A stretch of DNA of 7,703 nucleotides. It comes from an uncultured Candidatus Saccharibacteria bacterium (GTDB taxonomy: Bacteria > Patescibacteria > Saccharimonadia > Saccharimonadales > UBA6022). Position 1 is the stretch's first letter. Every line of letters begins with the position of its first letter. This document shows, piece after piece, positions 1 through 6,028 of this stretch. Under the pieces are notes generated by a model that was not told where the DNA came from, ran no database searches, and was given only the letters and a program-made list of their open reading frames with translations. The stretch lies in assembly GCA_946886125.1 (NCBI GenBank), contig CAMPHY010000033.1, positions 1-7,703 on the forward strand, read 5' to 3'. The translations under genes and the position numbers were made by a program.

Positions 1-71
1 GTGTAGTACAGTGGCTAGTATGCAAGCCTTCCAAGCTCGAGACGGGAGTTCGATTCTCCCCACCCGCACCA
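1..71 (+). tRNA. tRNA-Gly(UCC), 5' end cut by window edge
   Basis: The 3' part of a tRNA carrying glycine for GGA/GGG codons. The anticodon loop is 28-34 (CTTCCAA) with anticodon TCC at 30-32. The T arm is GGGAG (44-48), loop TTCGATT (49-55), CTCCC (56-60). The 3' acceptor strand CACCCGC (61-67) is followed by discriminator A68 and an encoded CCA (69-71). The first three bases, GTG, pair with 61-63, so four acceptor bases (expected GCGG) lie just outside the window. The D stem GTAC/GTAT pairs with one G-T. The anticodon stem (23-27 with 35-39) has one A-C mismatch (24/38). The hairpin terminator follows directly. Confidence 0.93.
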
Positions 72-110
72 AAGAAAAAAGAGATCAGACTATTGATCTC
101 TTTTTTCTTT
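71..110. terminator. Bidirectional intrinsic terminator between tRNA-Gly and murA
   Basis: A perfect 17-bp inverted repeat (71-87 with 94-110) has a 6-base loop, with an A-run on the left arm and a T-run on the right. It therefore makes a stem followed by a U-tract in both directions. It lies between the 3' ends of the plus-strand tRNA and the minus-strand murA-like gene, so one element can stop both. The first base is the last A of the tRNA's CCA. Confidence 0.85.
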
Positions 111-122
111 GCAATGACGAGA

Positions 123-1652
123 CTAAATCTCTCGTAGTGTTTCAATTTGTGCGCCCAGGCTATTTAGACGGTTGGCAAAATCTTCGTAGCCACGGTTGAT
201 AGAATAAACATCTCGAAGGGTTGAAGTACCTGGCGCAGCAAGCATAGCGAGTAGTATAACAACAGACGGACGTAGGGCGGGTGGTGCCACTACATCAGCT
301 GGCTTCCATTTTGTTGGACCTGAGATATAGACGCGGTGTGGATCGACAAGTTCGATCGTTGCATTGAGCTTTGTTAGTTCGGTAAAGTAAATCGCACGGT
401 TTTCGTATGACCAATCGTGCACAAGGGTGCGGCCTTTGGCAGCGGTAGCAATAAGTCCCATAAACGGTAGGTTATCCATGTTGACGCCAGGAAAGGGCAT
501 ACTGTGAAGCTTGTCGATGCTTGCGCGAAGCTTGGAATGTTTGAGGCTGATGTCAACCAGTCGGGTTGCGCCGTTGCGGGCGGTGTATTCATCGCTCAGT
601 TCATAATTGAGGCCCATACCTTCTAGGATAGCTAGTTCGATTTCCAAGAACTCAATTGGCGCACGCTTAATGGTGATTTCAGAATCGGTCACCAGACCAG
701 CGGCGATAAAGCTCATTGCTTCGATTGGGTCTTCACTAGGGTAGTAATCGACTGTTTTGTTAATTGATTTGACGCCGTGAATTGTAAGAGTTGTAGTACC
801 GATACCTTCAATTTTGACACCAAGTTTTTCCAAGAAGAAACAAACATCTTGCACCATGTAGTTTGGACTAGCGTTTCGAATGGTTACTTTGCCTTCGTAC
901 AGCGCCGCTGCCATAATGACATTTTCCGTCACGGTGTCACCGCGCTCTGTCAAAAGAATAGTCTTATCAACCGGTGTCTCTTTGACAGTAGCATGGTAAT
1001 AGTCAGTAGTCGCTTCTACGTTAAGACCAAATGGTGCGAGGCCCGTCATATGTGGTTCGACTGTCCGTGTACCTAGGTTACAGCCACCTGCAAAGGGAAG
1101 TTTAAAATCACGGTATTGGTGAAGGAGGGGTCCGAGGAACATGATGACTGTACGGGTTCGCTTGGCTGCCGCAATATCCATAGACTCAAGCTTAAGACGC
1201 TTAGGCGGAATAATTTCTAGATCATTTTGCTCATTAAGCCAACGTACTTTTACGCCGATACTCTGAAGTACTTCAATAATCCGATTAACTTCTTCGATGC
1301 GCGCCACGCGGTGAAGGGTGGTTTTACCTTGGTTTAAGAGTGCGGCACAAAGCAGGCCGACAGCAGCGTTCTTGCTGGTTTTTACTTCAATATCACCTGA
1401 TAGTTTTTTGCCACCATCAACGCGAAAATTGATTTTACCAGATTGGTTAAGAGTGACAATGTCACTGGAGAGTACTTCACTGATGCGAGCTACCATTTCT
1501 AAGCTGATATTCTGGTTGCCTTTTTCAATACGGTTAATAGCGCTTTGGCTGGTGTTAAGTGCTTCGGCTAACTGGGCTTGTGTAAAGCCTTTAGCTTGAC
1601 GTGTTTCTTGAATTAATGTTCCGATTTTCGCAAGGTAAGCATCTGAATTCAT
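123..1652 (-). CDS. murA: XRE-family HTH domain fused to MurA-type UDP-GlcNAc enolpyruvyl transferase
   Basis: MurA transfers enolpyruvate from PEP to UDP-GlcNAc, the first committed cytoplasmic step of peptidoglycan synthesis. At 509 residues this is about 75-90 longer than usual MurA; the excess is an N-terminal helix-turn-helix domain (about 7-65; second and recognition helices about 24-45, TQAQLAEAL then TSQSAINRIEKG). The enzyme part starts near 73 (KINFRVDGG). By eye-alignment with E. coli MurA: K94/N95 match K22/N23, R167 matches R91, C191 in GGCNLGTR matches fosfomycin target C115, R196 matches R120, D393 probably matches D305, R461 matches R371 and R487 (INRGYE) matches R397. The residue matching D369 is Ala459, and there are about three extra residues before D393. 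The start ATG lies one base after an AGGAGG; see promoter. Most likely an active MurA that also binds DNA; a MurA-derived regulator without full activity is possible. Confidence 0.88.
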   Translation of the reverse strand: MNSDAYLAKIGTLIQETRQAKGFTQAQLAEALNTSQSAINRIEKGNQNISLEMVARISEVLSSDIVTLNQSGKINFRVDGGKKLSGDIEVKTSKNAAVGLLCAALLNQGKTTLHRVARIEEVNRIIEVLQSIGVKVRWLNEQNDLEIIPPKRLKLESMDIAAAKRTRTVIMFLGPLLHQYRDFKLPFAGGCNLGTRTVEPHMTGLAPFGLNVEATTDYYHATVKETPVDKTILLTERGDTVTENVIMAAALYEGKVTIRNASPNYMVQDVCFFLEKLGVKIEGIGTTTLTIHGVKSINKTVDYYPSEDPIEAMSFIAAGLVTDSEITIKRAPIEFLEIELAILEGMGLNYELSDEYTARNGATRLVDISLKHSKLRASIDKLHSMPFPGVNMDNLPFMGLIATAAKGRTLVHDWSYENRAIYFTELTKLNATIELVDPHRVYISGPTKWKPADVVAPPALRPSVVILLAMLAAPGTSTLRDVYSINRGYEDFANRLNSLGAQIETLREI

Positions 1653-1658
1653 ACCTCC

Positions 1659-1680
1659 TATGATATATCATTTATGATAT
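1659..1680. promoter_or_regulatory. Candidate operator: three ATGATAT half-sites in the murA-glyA divergent promoter region
   Basis: ATGATAT occurs at 1660-1666 and 1674-1680 in direct orientation, and its reverse complement ATATCAT at 1665-1671. The latter two form a perfect inverted repeat (7-bp arms, 2-bp centre, 1665-1680); the first pair forms the 10-bp palindrome TGATATATCA (1661-1670). The sites lie between the -10 and -35 boxes of the murA promoter and over the -35 position of the glyA promoter. XRE-family regulators commonly bind such short dyads. That the HTH-MurA protein is the ligand is inference. Part of the symmetry may simply reflect AT-rich promoter sequence. Confidence 0.5.
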
Positions 1681-1688
1681 AAAGTCAA
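1660..1688 (-). promoter_or_regulatory. Predicted sigma-70-type promoter of the HTH-murA gene
   Basis: On the minus strand, TTGACT (1688-1683) and TATCAT (1665-1660) are separated by exactly 17 bases, with each box one base from consensus. The expected transcription start falls at about 1653, one base before the ATG at 1652-1650. The transcript would thus be leaderless or nearly so, and the AGGAGG at 1659-1654 would largely be left out of it. The palindrome 1665-1680 fills the spacer. Confidence 0.65.
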
Positions 1689-1690
1689 TA

Positions 1691-1700
1691 ATGCTATAAT
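1691..1700 (+). promoter_or_regulatory. Extended -10 promoter of glyA
   Basis: TATAAT at 1695-1700 is a perfect -10 box, preceded by TG at 1692-1693 (extended -10). The -35 position (1672-1677, TTATGA) is weak and lies in the candidate operator. Transcription should start near 1707, giving a leader of about 17 bases, too short for a riboswitch but containing the ribosome binding site AGGAG (1711-1715). Confidence 0.72.
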
Positions 1701-1723
1701 GAACTAACAGAGGAGAGGGTGTA

Positions 1724-2995
1724 ATGAAAGATACAACAATTGCAGAATTGATTGCTGCTGAAGAGCAGCGACAACGTGAAGGTCTTGAGCTGATACCAAG
1801 TGAGAATTACGTAAGTGAAGATGTGCTTACGGCACTTGGGAGTGTACTGACTAATAAGTATTCTGAAGGATATCCTGGAAGACGCTATTACGGTGGCCAA
1901 GAATTTACAGATAAAATTGAGCAGCTGGCAATTGATCGTGCCAAGCAGCTCTTTAAAGCTGATCATGCTAATGTGCAGCCACACTCCGGCGCGCCAGCTA
2001 ACGAAGCGGTTTATAGTGCTTGGCTTGAACCAGGGGATACAGTACTTGCTATGGATCTCTCGCACGGTGGACATCTGACGCATGGTGCGCCAGTCACTCG
2101 TAGCGCAAAACTATATAATTTCATTCGTTATAAAATGAAAAATATCGACACAGGTGAAATCGATTACGACGAGCTTCGTCAACTTGCGCTTAAGCACAAG
2201 CCAAAAATTATTCTGGCAGGTTTCAGCGCATATCCGCGTGAGCTTGATTATGAGAAGTTTGCTTCTATCGGTAATGAGGTTGGCGCATTACTTATGGCCG
2301 ACATGGCACATATCGCTGGTTTGATTGCAGGTGGCGTCAGCAAAAATCCATTTGACTATGGCTTTCATGTGATTACCACGACCACACACAAAACGCTTCG
2401 TGGTCCCCGGGGCGGCTTGATTCTTTCAAAAGGTATAGCAGGGAATCCACTAAAAGCACCGGAAAAAACACTTGAAAATATTCCAACGCTGATTGACCGC
2501 GCAATCTTCCCAGGAATGCAGGGCGGTCCACATATGCATGTGATTGCTGCAAAGGCTGTGGCTTTTGGTGAGGCCTTGCAGCCAGAGTTTCAAGACTATG
2601 CTGCGCAAGTGGTAAAAAATGCTTCAAAGCTAGCCGATGAACTACAAAAGCGCGGTTTCCAGCTTGTAACGGGCGGTACGAGTAATCACTTAATTCTAGC
2701 CGATGTCTACAAAAGCTTTGGTATTGATGGTAAGGTCGTTGAAAAAGCACTCGATGCTATTGGATTGACACTCAACGCTAACGCTGTAGCGGATGATCCA
2801 TTGCCACCGTTTCGCCCGAGTGGCATACGACTCGGTACGCCAGCGATGACGACACGTGGACTTAAAGAAGAGCATATGGAACAGATTGCGGAGTGGATGA
2901 AGCGGGCGATTGAGGGGCGTGACGATAGAACTACACTAAGTACACTTAAATCAGAAGTCGGATATTTTTTACAGAACTTTCAGTTGAGTCAATAA
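1724..2995 (+). CDS. glyA: Serine hydroxymethyltransferase (GlyA)
   Basis: A cytoplasmic PLP enzyme that interconverts serine and glycine while passing a one-carbon unit to tetrahydrofolate. The 423 residues match the usual bacterial length. Family motifs are intact: LIPSENYVS (24-32), [13 protein letters not shown] (46-58), [11 protein letters not shown] (83-93), [12 protein letters not shown] (193-204; D193 near the PLP ring nitrogen), and [14 protein letters not shown] (218-231) with the Schiff-base lysine K223. The C-terminal HLILADV and [17 protein letters not shown] segments are also normal. ATG at 1724 is chosen because AGGAG (1711-1715) sits 8 bases upstream and the protein aligns from residue 1. 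It is transcribed alone, divergent from HTH-murA and convergent with the pilin block, and ends in a hairpin terminator. The shared promoter region suggests co-regulation with HTH-murA. Confidence 0.97.
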   Translation: MKDTTIAELIAAEEQRQREGLELIPSENYVSEDVLTALGSVLTNKYSEGYPGRRYYGGQEFTDKIEQLAIDRAKQLFKADHANVQPHSGAPANEAVYSAWLEPGDTVLAMDLSHGGHLTHGAPVTRSAKLYNFIRYKMKNIDTGEIDYDELRQLALKHKPKIILAGFSAYPRELDYEKFASIGNEVGALLMADMAHIAGLIAGGVSKNPFDYGFHVITTTTHKTLRGPRGGLILSKGIAGNPLKAPEKTLENIPTLIDRAIFPGMQGGPHMHVIAAKAVAFGEALQPEFQDYAAQVVKNASKLADELQKRGFQLVTGGTSNHLILADVYKSFGIDGKVVEKALDAIGLTLNANAVADDPLPPFRPSGIRLGTPAMTTRGLKEEHMEQIAEWMKRAIEGRDDRTTLSTLKSEVGYFLQNFQLSQ

Positions 2996-3010
2996 AATAT
3001 TCGAAAGCTT

Positions 3011-3043
3011 AAAATATCCGGAACAAATTGTTCCGGATATTTT
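3011..3043. terminator. Bidirectional intrinsic terminator between glyA and the pilin gene
   Basis: A perfect inverted repeat with 16-bp arms (3011-3026 and 3028-3043) around one central base; in RNA it forms a stem containing TCCGGA with a short AT loop. T-runs close the stem in both directions. It starts 15 bases after the glyA stop and lies 23 bases beyond the pilin stop, so it can serve both convergent genes. Confidence 0.85.
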
Positions 3044-3066
3044 ATTTAATCTATGAATTTCTGCTT

Positions 3067-3498
3067 TTAGCAGCCAGCTCCACCTGCACCAACGCGAATG
3101 TATTTAGCTACGGCAGTGGTTGCAGCATAGTCCCACCAGCTTACACATCCACCCGTAGCAGTTGCTACATAGCCAACAGCCTTACCGCTATCTGCAGTTG
3201 CGGCAGTTACTGTTGCGCCTAAGACAGCGGCAGCATTATCGAGTTTGGATTCTGGAACCGTCGCAAAAGCCGCTACAGTTGTAGGGTAGCCATTCTCAAT
3301 CGTATTATAGGCTTCCGCCTTTTTAGCTACTTGACTGGCGAGGTTTTGGCCCGAAGTAGCTTTTGCGCGGTTTTGGATGCCGTTGTAAGCCACAATGGTA
3401 ATTGCCGCAAGGATACCGATGACGACGATAACAATCAATAGCTCAACGATCGTGAAACCTTTTTGTGATTTCATATTTTTTATATTTTGAAGACTCAT
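3067..3498 (-). CDS. Type IV pilin, probably an abundant (major) pilin subunit
   Basis: A 143-residue prepilin. A 14-residue leader ending KSQKG is followed by FTIVELLIVIVVIGILAAIT: the prepilin peptidase site is G14/F15 and the conserved Glu5 of the mature protein is E19. The hydrophobic helix runs about 15-37, continues as an amphipathic helix (NGIQNRAKATSGQNLASQ), then a small Ala/Thr-rich globular head. C118 and C143, the last residue, probably form the disulfide that closes the C-terminal loop, as in many pilins. ATG at 3498 has AGGGGG (3513-3508) 9 bases upstream; M9 has no such site. It is the last gene of the minus-strand block, 75 bp after the adhesin gene, with a promoter of its own, suggesting separate, higher expression. 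Pilin class is clear; major-subunit status is inferred from its small size and own promoter. Confidence 0.9.
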   Translation of the reverse strand: MSLQNIKNMKSQKGFTIVELLIVIVVIGILAAITIVAYNGIQNRAKATSGQNLASQVAKKAEAYNTIENGYPTTVAAFATVPESKLDNAAAVLGATVTAATADSGKAVGYVATATGGCVSWWDYAATTAVAKYIRVGAGGAGC

Positions 3499-3533
3499 TT
3501 CTAAGTGCCCCCTAGTTAGTTATTTCATTCATA

Positions 3534-3562
3534 ACTATACTATTTCTCAATTTTAAACACAA
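3534..3562 (-). promoter_or_regulatory. Predicted promoter of the 143-residue pilin gene
   Basis: Minus-strand TTGTGT (3562-3557), a 17-base spacer and TATAGT (3539-3534; one mismatch to consensus). Transcription would start near 3527, leaving a leader of about 28 bases that contains AGGGGG. This lies in the 75-bp gap after the adhesin gene, where I see no convincing terminator, so readthrough from upstream may add to expression. Confidence 0.55.
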
Positions 3563-3573
3563 GCTTTTTGTTG

Positions 3574-5646
3574 TTATTGTTCGGCAATAAATGAGATGGC
3601 ATCAAGGGAGAACCATGCGTTTGATCCTGTCATGAAGAGTACGTCGCCGTTTGGCATAATATCGACACGTCCAACAACAGAGTTGGTTACATTCACTGTT
3701 AGTACACGCTCTTTAGGCCGGTACCCAGCTGGTAGGTTCGCGATGACTGTGCCTGATCCTGTGCTACCTGAGCGAACGAGACCTTTTAATGTAACGAGGT
3801 CGTCAGCTGCTTTAGTGTAGCTGGGTGTACTGAACTGCCCGCCACCCGCATCGTACCATGCCCATCCGCTTTGTAGGCTAAGCGTATTCCATCCGGCGAA
3901 AGAACCTGGATAGGAGAGACTGTTAATACTTACGTAACCATTTGCTCCTTTGTCTTTGGCGAGTATTCCGTTATTTGCCAATCCTATGAGGTCAAAGCCA
4001 GCGTTGCCGCGAGTCGGAATATGTAAATAATCATTCGTTTGCCTGCTGGAAGGGGGTGCGGCCATGACTGTACCGTTTGTCATTATTCCATAGCGAACGA
4101 GTCCTTGAGTATAGGTTCTTCCCGCACCATCAACAACATATTGAGCATCTGCGTAACTGCCGCCATAGTTTTCCCAGCCGTTTTGTGGAGTCATATTGAC
4201 AAAGTTGTGCGGGCCACCAGCTGGCATGAACCGAATATTTTCCAGCGACACCCAGTCGGCCGCACCGTCATTGAATCGAATGGTACCATCCGCATAAACA
4301 TCCACGCGAGCAGACGCGTACGGGTAATTCGCTCCTACGAAAATAAGCGTACCATTTGGTCGATAGCCAACCGGTAGCTGACCAATAATATCACCTGAAG
4401 CTGGTGAGCCAGTATGCTTAATGAGCCCTTTTAAAACTACGAGTCCGTCTGCGGTTTTTGTGTAACCTTCTCCGTTGTAAGTACTACCGTAATTTGTCCA
4501 ACCGGTCCTGAATCCAATTGAGCCCCAACGATTGATAGCAAGCGTTGCCGAGTTTGATGTGAGCGTATCGTAAGCATCAGAGATGACCACTCGGTAGCGA
4601 TAATTATCCCAATCAATATTTACGTCTGAAAGAGAGTATGAATTACTGGTTGCGCCGCCGATATTATACCAATTAACGCCACCATTGGTAGAGCGTTGCC
4701 ACTGGTAATTGACGTCATTGTAATTGGTGTCAACTTCGAAGCGCACGTCTTCCCCGGCGACCACCGTGACGCTATTTGGGTGATCAAGTATTTCGAGGAA
4801 AATATTCTGTGGCGGGTCGCTTTCAGTATTTAGTTTACTCGCACGTATTGAGGCGGTATGGTCAACTGGTCGCCCAGCGACGGTCGTTTCGGCGGAAAGA
4901 GTGACACGGATTGTTTCGATACCGTCCATGATAGCTGCTCGAGCAGCAAGCGTATTAATGGTACTTGTAGCACCTCCGTTTGGAGCGCTTGCGGTTGGGC
5001 TTGAGAAGTAATCAATGTTAAATTCGCTGACATTATCGAGCAGTCGTATGTCATTTGATTTACAAACTGTGCCGGACACACCCGGTGCGCAGCTTGGTAG
5101 TTGCCATGGTGTGTCGCAAAGGCCAGGTGTACCACGGCCTTGCTGCATAATGACACGTCGCCATAATGTTTTTGTGCCGTCACTATTAGTTTTAGTGAAG
5201 TAGACGGCGTTGTAGGTGAGTAATTTGTTCGTTGTCTTTTCGCTACAATCGCCGCTTGGCATATTAGTGTACACGGGTGTTCGAGCTGCTTCCATTGGGT
5301 TCATGTTTGTGGCAAAAGTGCGCAGTATGAGCATGTTGCCATTACTACCTACATTCGTAAAGCTGTTGACCGGTGCAGTTCCGTTAGTGTATCCTTGCGG
5401 GCTTGGTCCAGCAATTTCATTGCCGGCAAGAAACGCGCCACTTAGTTTTACGTCGCGCTCGATCACGTTAAGCGCATCTTGCGCACTATACACCATACTA
5501 TTTTGTGCTTGGGTTTTAAGTACCTGGCCGGTGAGTGTCACCATCACGGTAATGAACGCACCGAGTGCCAAGATGACGATTGGTGCTACCACGAGCATTT
5601 CTACGAGCGTAAAACCAGCTTGTTTATTTGGCGACGTAAAGCGCAT
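3574..5646 (-). CDS. Large PilW-like pilin with Ig-like domain and three phage-tail-like C-terminal modules; candidate pilus tip adhesin
   Basis: 690 residues, about three times the length of a normal PilW/GspJ minor pilin. The leader ends KQAG (cleavage G11/F12), followed by FTLVEMLVV (mature Glu5 = E16) and a hydrophobic helix to about 37. Residues 40-272 look like a PilW-type body with cysteines at 134, 177, 186 and 195. Residues about 281-372 form a bacterial Ig-like domain (YQWQRSTNGGVNW, SYSLSDVN). Three related modules follow (about 381-474, 489-579, 593-687), sharing GW-YG, GLV or GLI, an LP-GYRP-type turn and WVSL-I-F, which resemble C-terminal domains of phage tail proteins. ATG at 5646 has AGGAGGT at 5658-5652. 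The gene overlaps the preceding minor pilin gene by 23 bp. Probable role: pilus-tip protein binding a host or surface ligand; pilin identity is firm, ligand unknown. Confidence 0.87.
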   Translation of the reverse strand: MRFTSPNKQAGFTLVEMLVVAPIVILALGAFITVMVTLTGQVLKTQAQNSMVYSAQDALNVIERDVKLSGAFLAGNEIAGPSPQGYTNGTAPVNSFTNVGSNGNMLILRTFATNMNPMEAARTPVYTNMPSGDCSEKTTNKLLTYNAVYFTKTNSDGTKTLWRRVIMQQGRGTPGLCDTPWQLPSCAPGVSGTVCKSNDIRLLDNVSEFNIDYFSSPTASAPNGGATSTINTLAARAAIMDGIETIRVTLSAETTVAGRPVDHTASIRASKLNTESDPPQNIFLEILDHPNSVTVVAGEDVRFEVDTNYNDVNYQWQRSTNGGVNWYNIGGATSNSYSLSDVNIDWDNYRYRVVISDAYDTLTSNSATLAINRWGSIGFRTGWTNYGSTYNGEGYTKTADGLVVLKGLIKHTGSPASGDIIGQLPVGYRPNGTLIFVGANYPYASARVDVYADGTIRFNDGAADWVSLENIRFMPAGGPHNFVNMTPQNGWENYGGSYADAQYVVDGAGRTYTQGLVRYGIMTNGTVMAAPPSSRQTNDYLHIPTRGNAGFDLIGLANNGILAKDKGANGYVSINSLSYPGSFAGWNTLSLQSGWAWYDAGGGQFSTPSYTKAADDLVTLKGLVRSGSTGSGTVIANLPAGYRPKERVLTVNVTNSVVGRVDIMPNGDVLFMTGSNAWFSLDAISFIAEQ
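3586..3870 (-). repeat. Phage-tail-like module 3 of the large pilin
   Basis: Encodes about residues 593-687 at the extreme C-terminus. Key positions: SGWAWYDAGGG (593-603), YTKAADDLVTLKGLVRSG (610-627), LPAGYRP (638-644), GRVDIMPNGDV (659-669) and NAWFSLDAISF (676-686). Its shared strings with module 1 are the clearest sign of internal duplication. Confidence 0.7.
3910..4182 (-). repeat. Phage-tail-like module 2 of the large pilin, divergent copy
   Basis: Encodes about residues 489-579. It keeps NGWENYGGSY (489-498), TQGLVRYG (513-520), NGTVMAAPP (524-532) and YVSINSLSY (571-579), but lacks the GYRP turn and the Trp of WVSL. The spacing and order match modules 1 and 3, supporting an old duplication followed by divergence. 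Confidence 0.6.
4225..4506 (-). repeat. Phage-tail-like module 1 of the large pilin
   Basis: Encodes about residues 381-474. Key positions: GWTNYG (382-387), YTKTADGLVVLKGLI (395-409), LPVGYRP (424-430), the RVDVYADG strand (447-454) and ADWVSLENIRF (463-473). It is the closest relative of module 3. The similarity to phage tail-fibre C-terminal domains is from memory of the motif set, not from a search. Confidence 0.7.
4531..4806 (-). other. Ig-like domain of the large pilin
   Basis: Encodes about residues 281-372. The pattern HPNSVTVVAGEDVRFEV, then YQWQRSTNGGVNW, GATSNSYSLSDV, YRYRVVISDAYDTLTSNSATL is that of cysteine-free bacterial Ig-like domains found as spacers in surface proteins. It joins the pilin body to the three terminal modules and probably lifts them away from the fibre. 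Confidence 0.75.
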
Positions 5647-6028
5647 GTTTTACCTCCTGTCGTTCGGTACTAGGGCCGTATGCAACCGTAATCTCAACTC
5701 GCATAATACGGTCGCTCCAAGTGCTTCCATTGCAGCCTTGGGGTGCTGATAGTGTGCGTGTAATAGTAGGTGTATCGAGGCCATGTCCACTTGGCGCCGG
5801 GAGAAGGGTGCTTGCAGCTGTCGTAGAGCATGTTGGTGTGAGTGCGGTGGCTTTACGTAGCTCTTCGTATGCAAGATTACTGGCGCGGGCGCGAAAGCGT
5901 GCTTCGCCGCCATCGGCAACGATGACACTATAGAGCTGGTAGCCTGTTGCTACAAATGCCACCGCAACAAATAAGGTGATGAGAAGTTCAACGACAGAGA
6001 AACCGGTTTGAGAATTTTGCTGCATCAT
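5624..6028 (-). CDS. Minor type IV pilin, PilV/GspI-like
   Basis: A 134-residue prepilin. The leader MMQQNSQTG is cleaved after G9; the mature N-terminus FSVVELLITLFVAVAFVATG has the conserved Glu5 (E14) and a hydrophobic helix to about residue 30. An amphipathic helix (FRARASNLAYEELRKA) follows, then a small beta head with C67 and C99 and the strand RVEITVAYGPS near the C-terminus, as in PilV/GspI-type minor pilins. ATG at 6028 overlaps the upstream stop (TAATG), and no clear Shine-Dalgarno is visible, so translation is probably coupled. A second ATG follows directly. In known systems such pilins join PilW/GspJ-type partners in a tip complex that primes assembly; that matches the order here. 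Subtype assignment is moderate. Confidence 0.83.
   Translation of the reverse strand: MMQQNSQTGFSVVELLITLFVAVAFVATGYQLYSVIVADGGEARFRARASNLAYEELRKATALTPTCSTTAASTLLPAPSGHGLDTPTITRTLSAPQGCNGSTWSDRIMRVEITVAYGPSTERQEVKHALYVAK
5652..5658 (-). promoter_or_regulatory. Strong ribosome binding site of the large pilin gene
   Basis: AGGAGGT on the minus strand with 5 bases before ATG at 5646-5644. It lies inside the 3' end of the preceding pilin gene and fixes the start of the large pilin, making a 23-bp gene overlap. It is the strongest Shine-Dalgarno site in the block, so this gene can be initiated independently of the one upstream. Confidence 0.85.

Noticed and set aside
1..71. tRNA-Gly 3' end as a phage or island attachment site
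   Set aside because: No second copy of the tRNA 3' segment and no integrase gene were seen in the window.
777..1599. Plus-strand frames of 93-99 codons opposite the MurA domain
   Set aside because: Overlap catalytic parts of MurA, including the C191 loop region; composition looks like antisense shadow.
1701..1723. Glycine riboswitch upstream of glyA
   Set aside because: The predicted leader is only about 17 bases and holds just the ribosome binding site; no room for an aptamer.
1694..2083. 129-codon open frame antisense to the glyA start
   Set aside because: It is a shadow of glyA, which has intact PLP-enzyme motifs through this stretch. Its product has no recognisable features.
3555..3580. 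Hairpin terminator after the large pilin gene
   Set aside because: The AAGCTT-centred symmetry is short and imperfect, and no U-tract follows on the minus strand.
4830..5183. 117-codon minus-strand frame inside the large pilin gene
   Set aside because: Same strand but another frame within a well-supported coding region; no ribosome site or domain. It is a shadow.
5216..5749. 177-codon open frame on the plus strand
   Set aside because: It lies wholly antisense to the large and PilV-like pilin genes, whose frames have clear family motifs, leader peptides and gene overlap. No ribosome site or recognisable domain in the plus frame.
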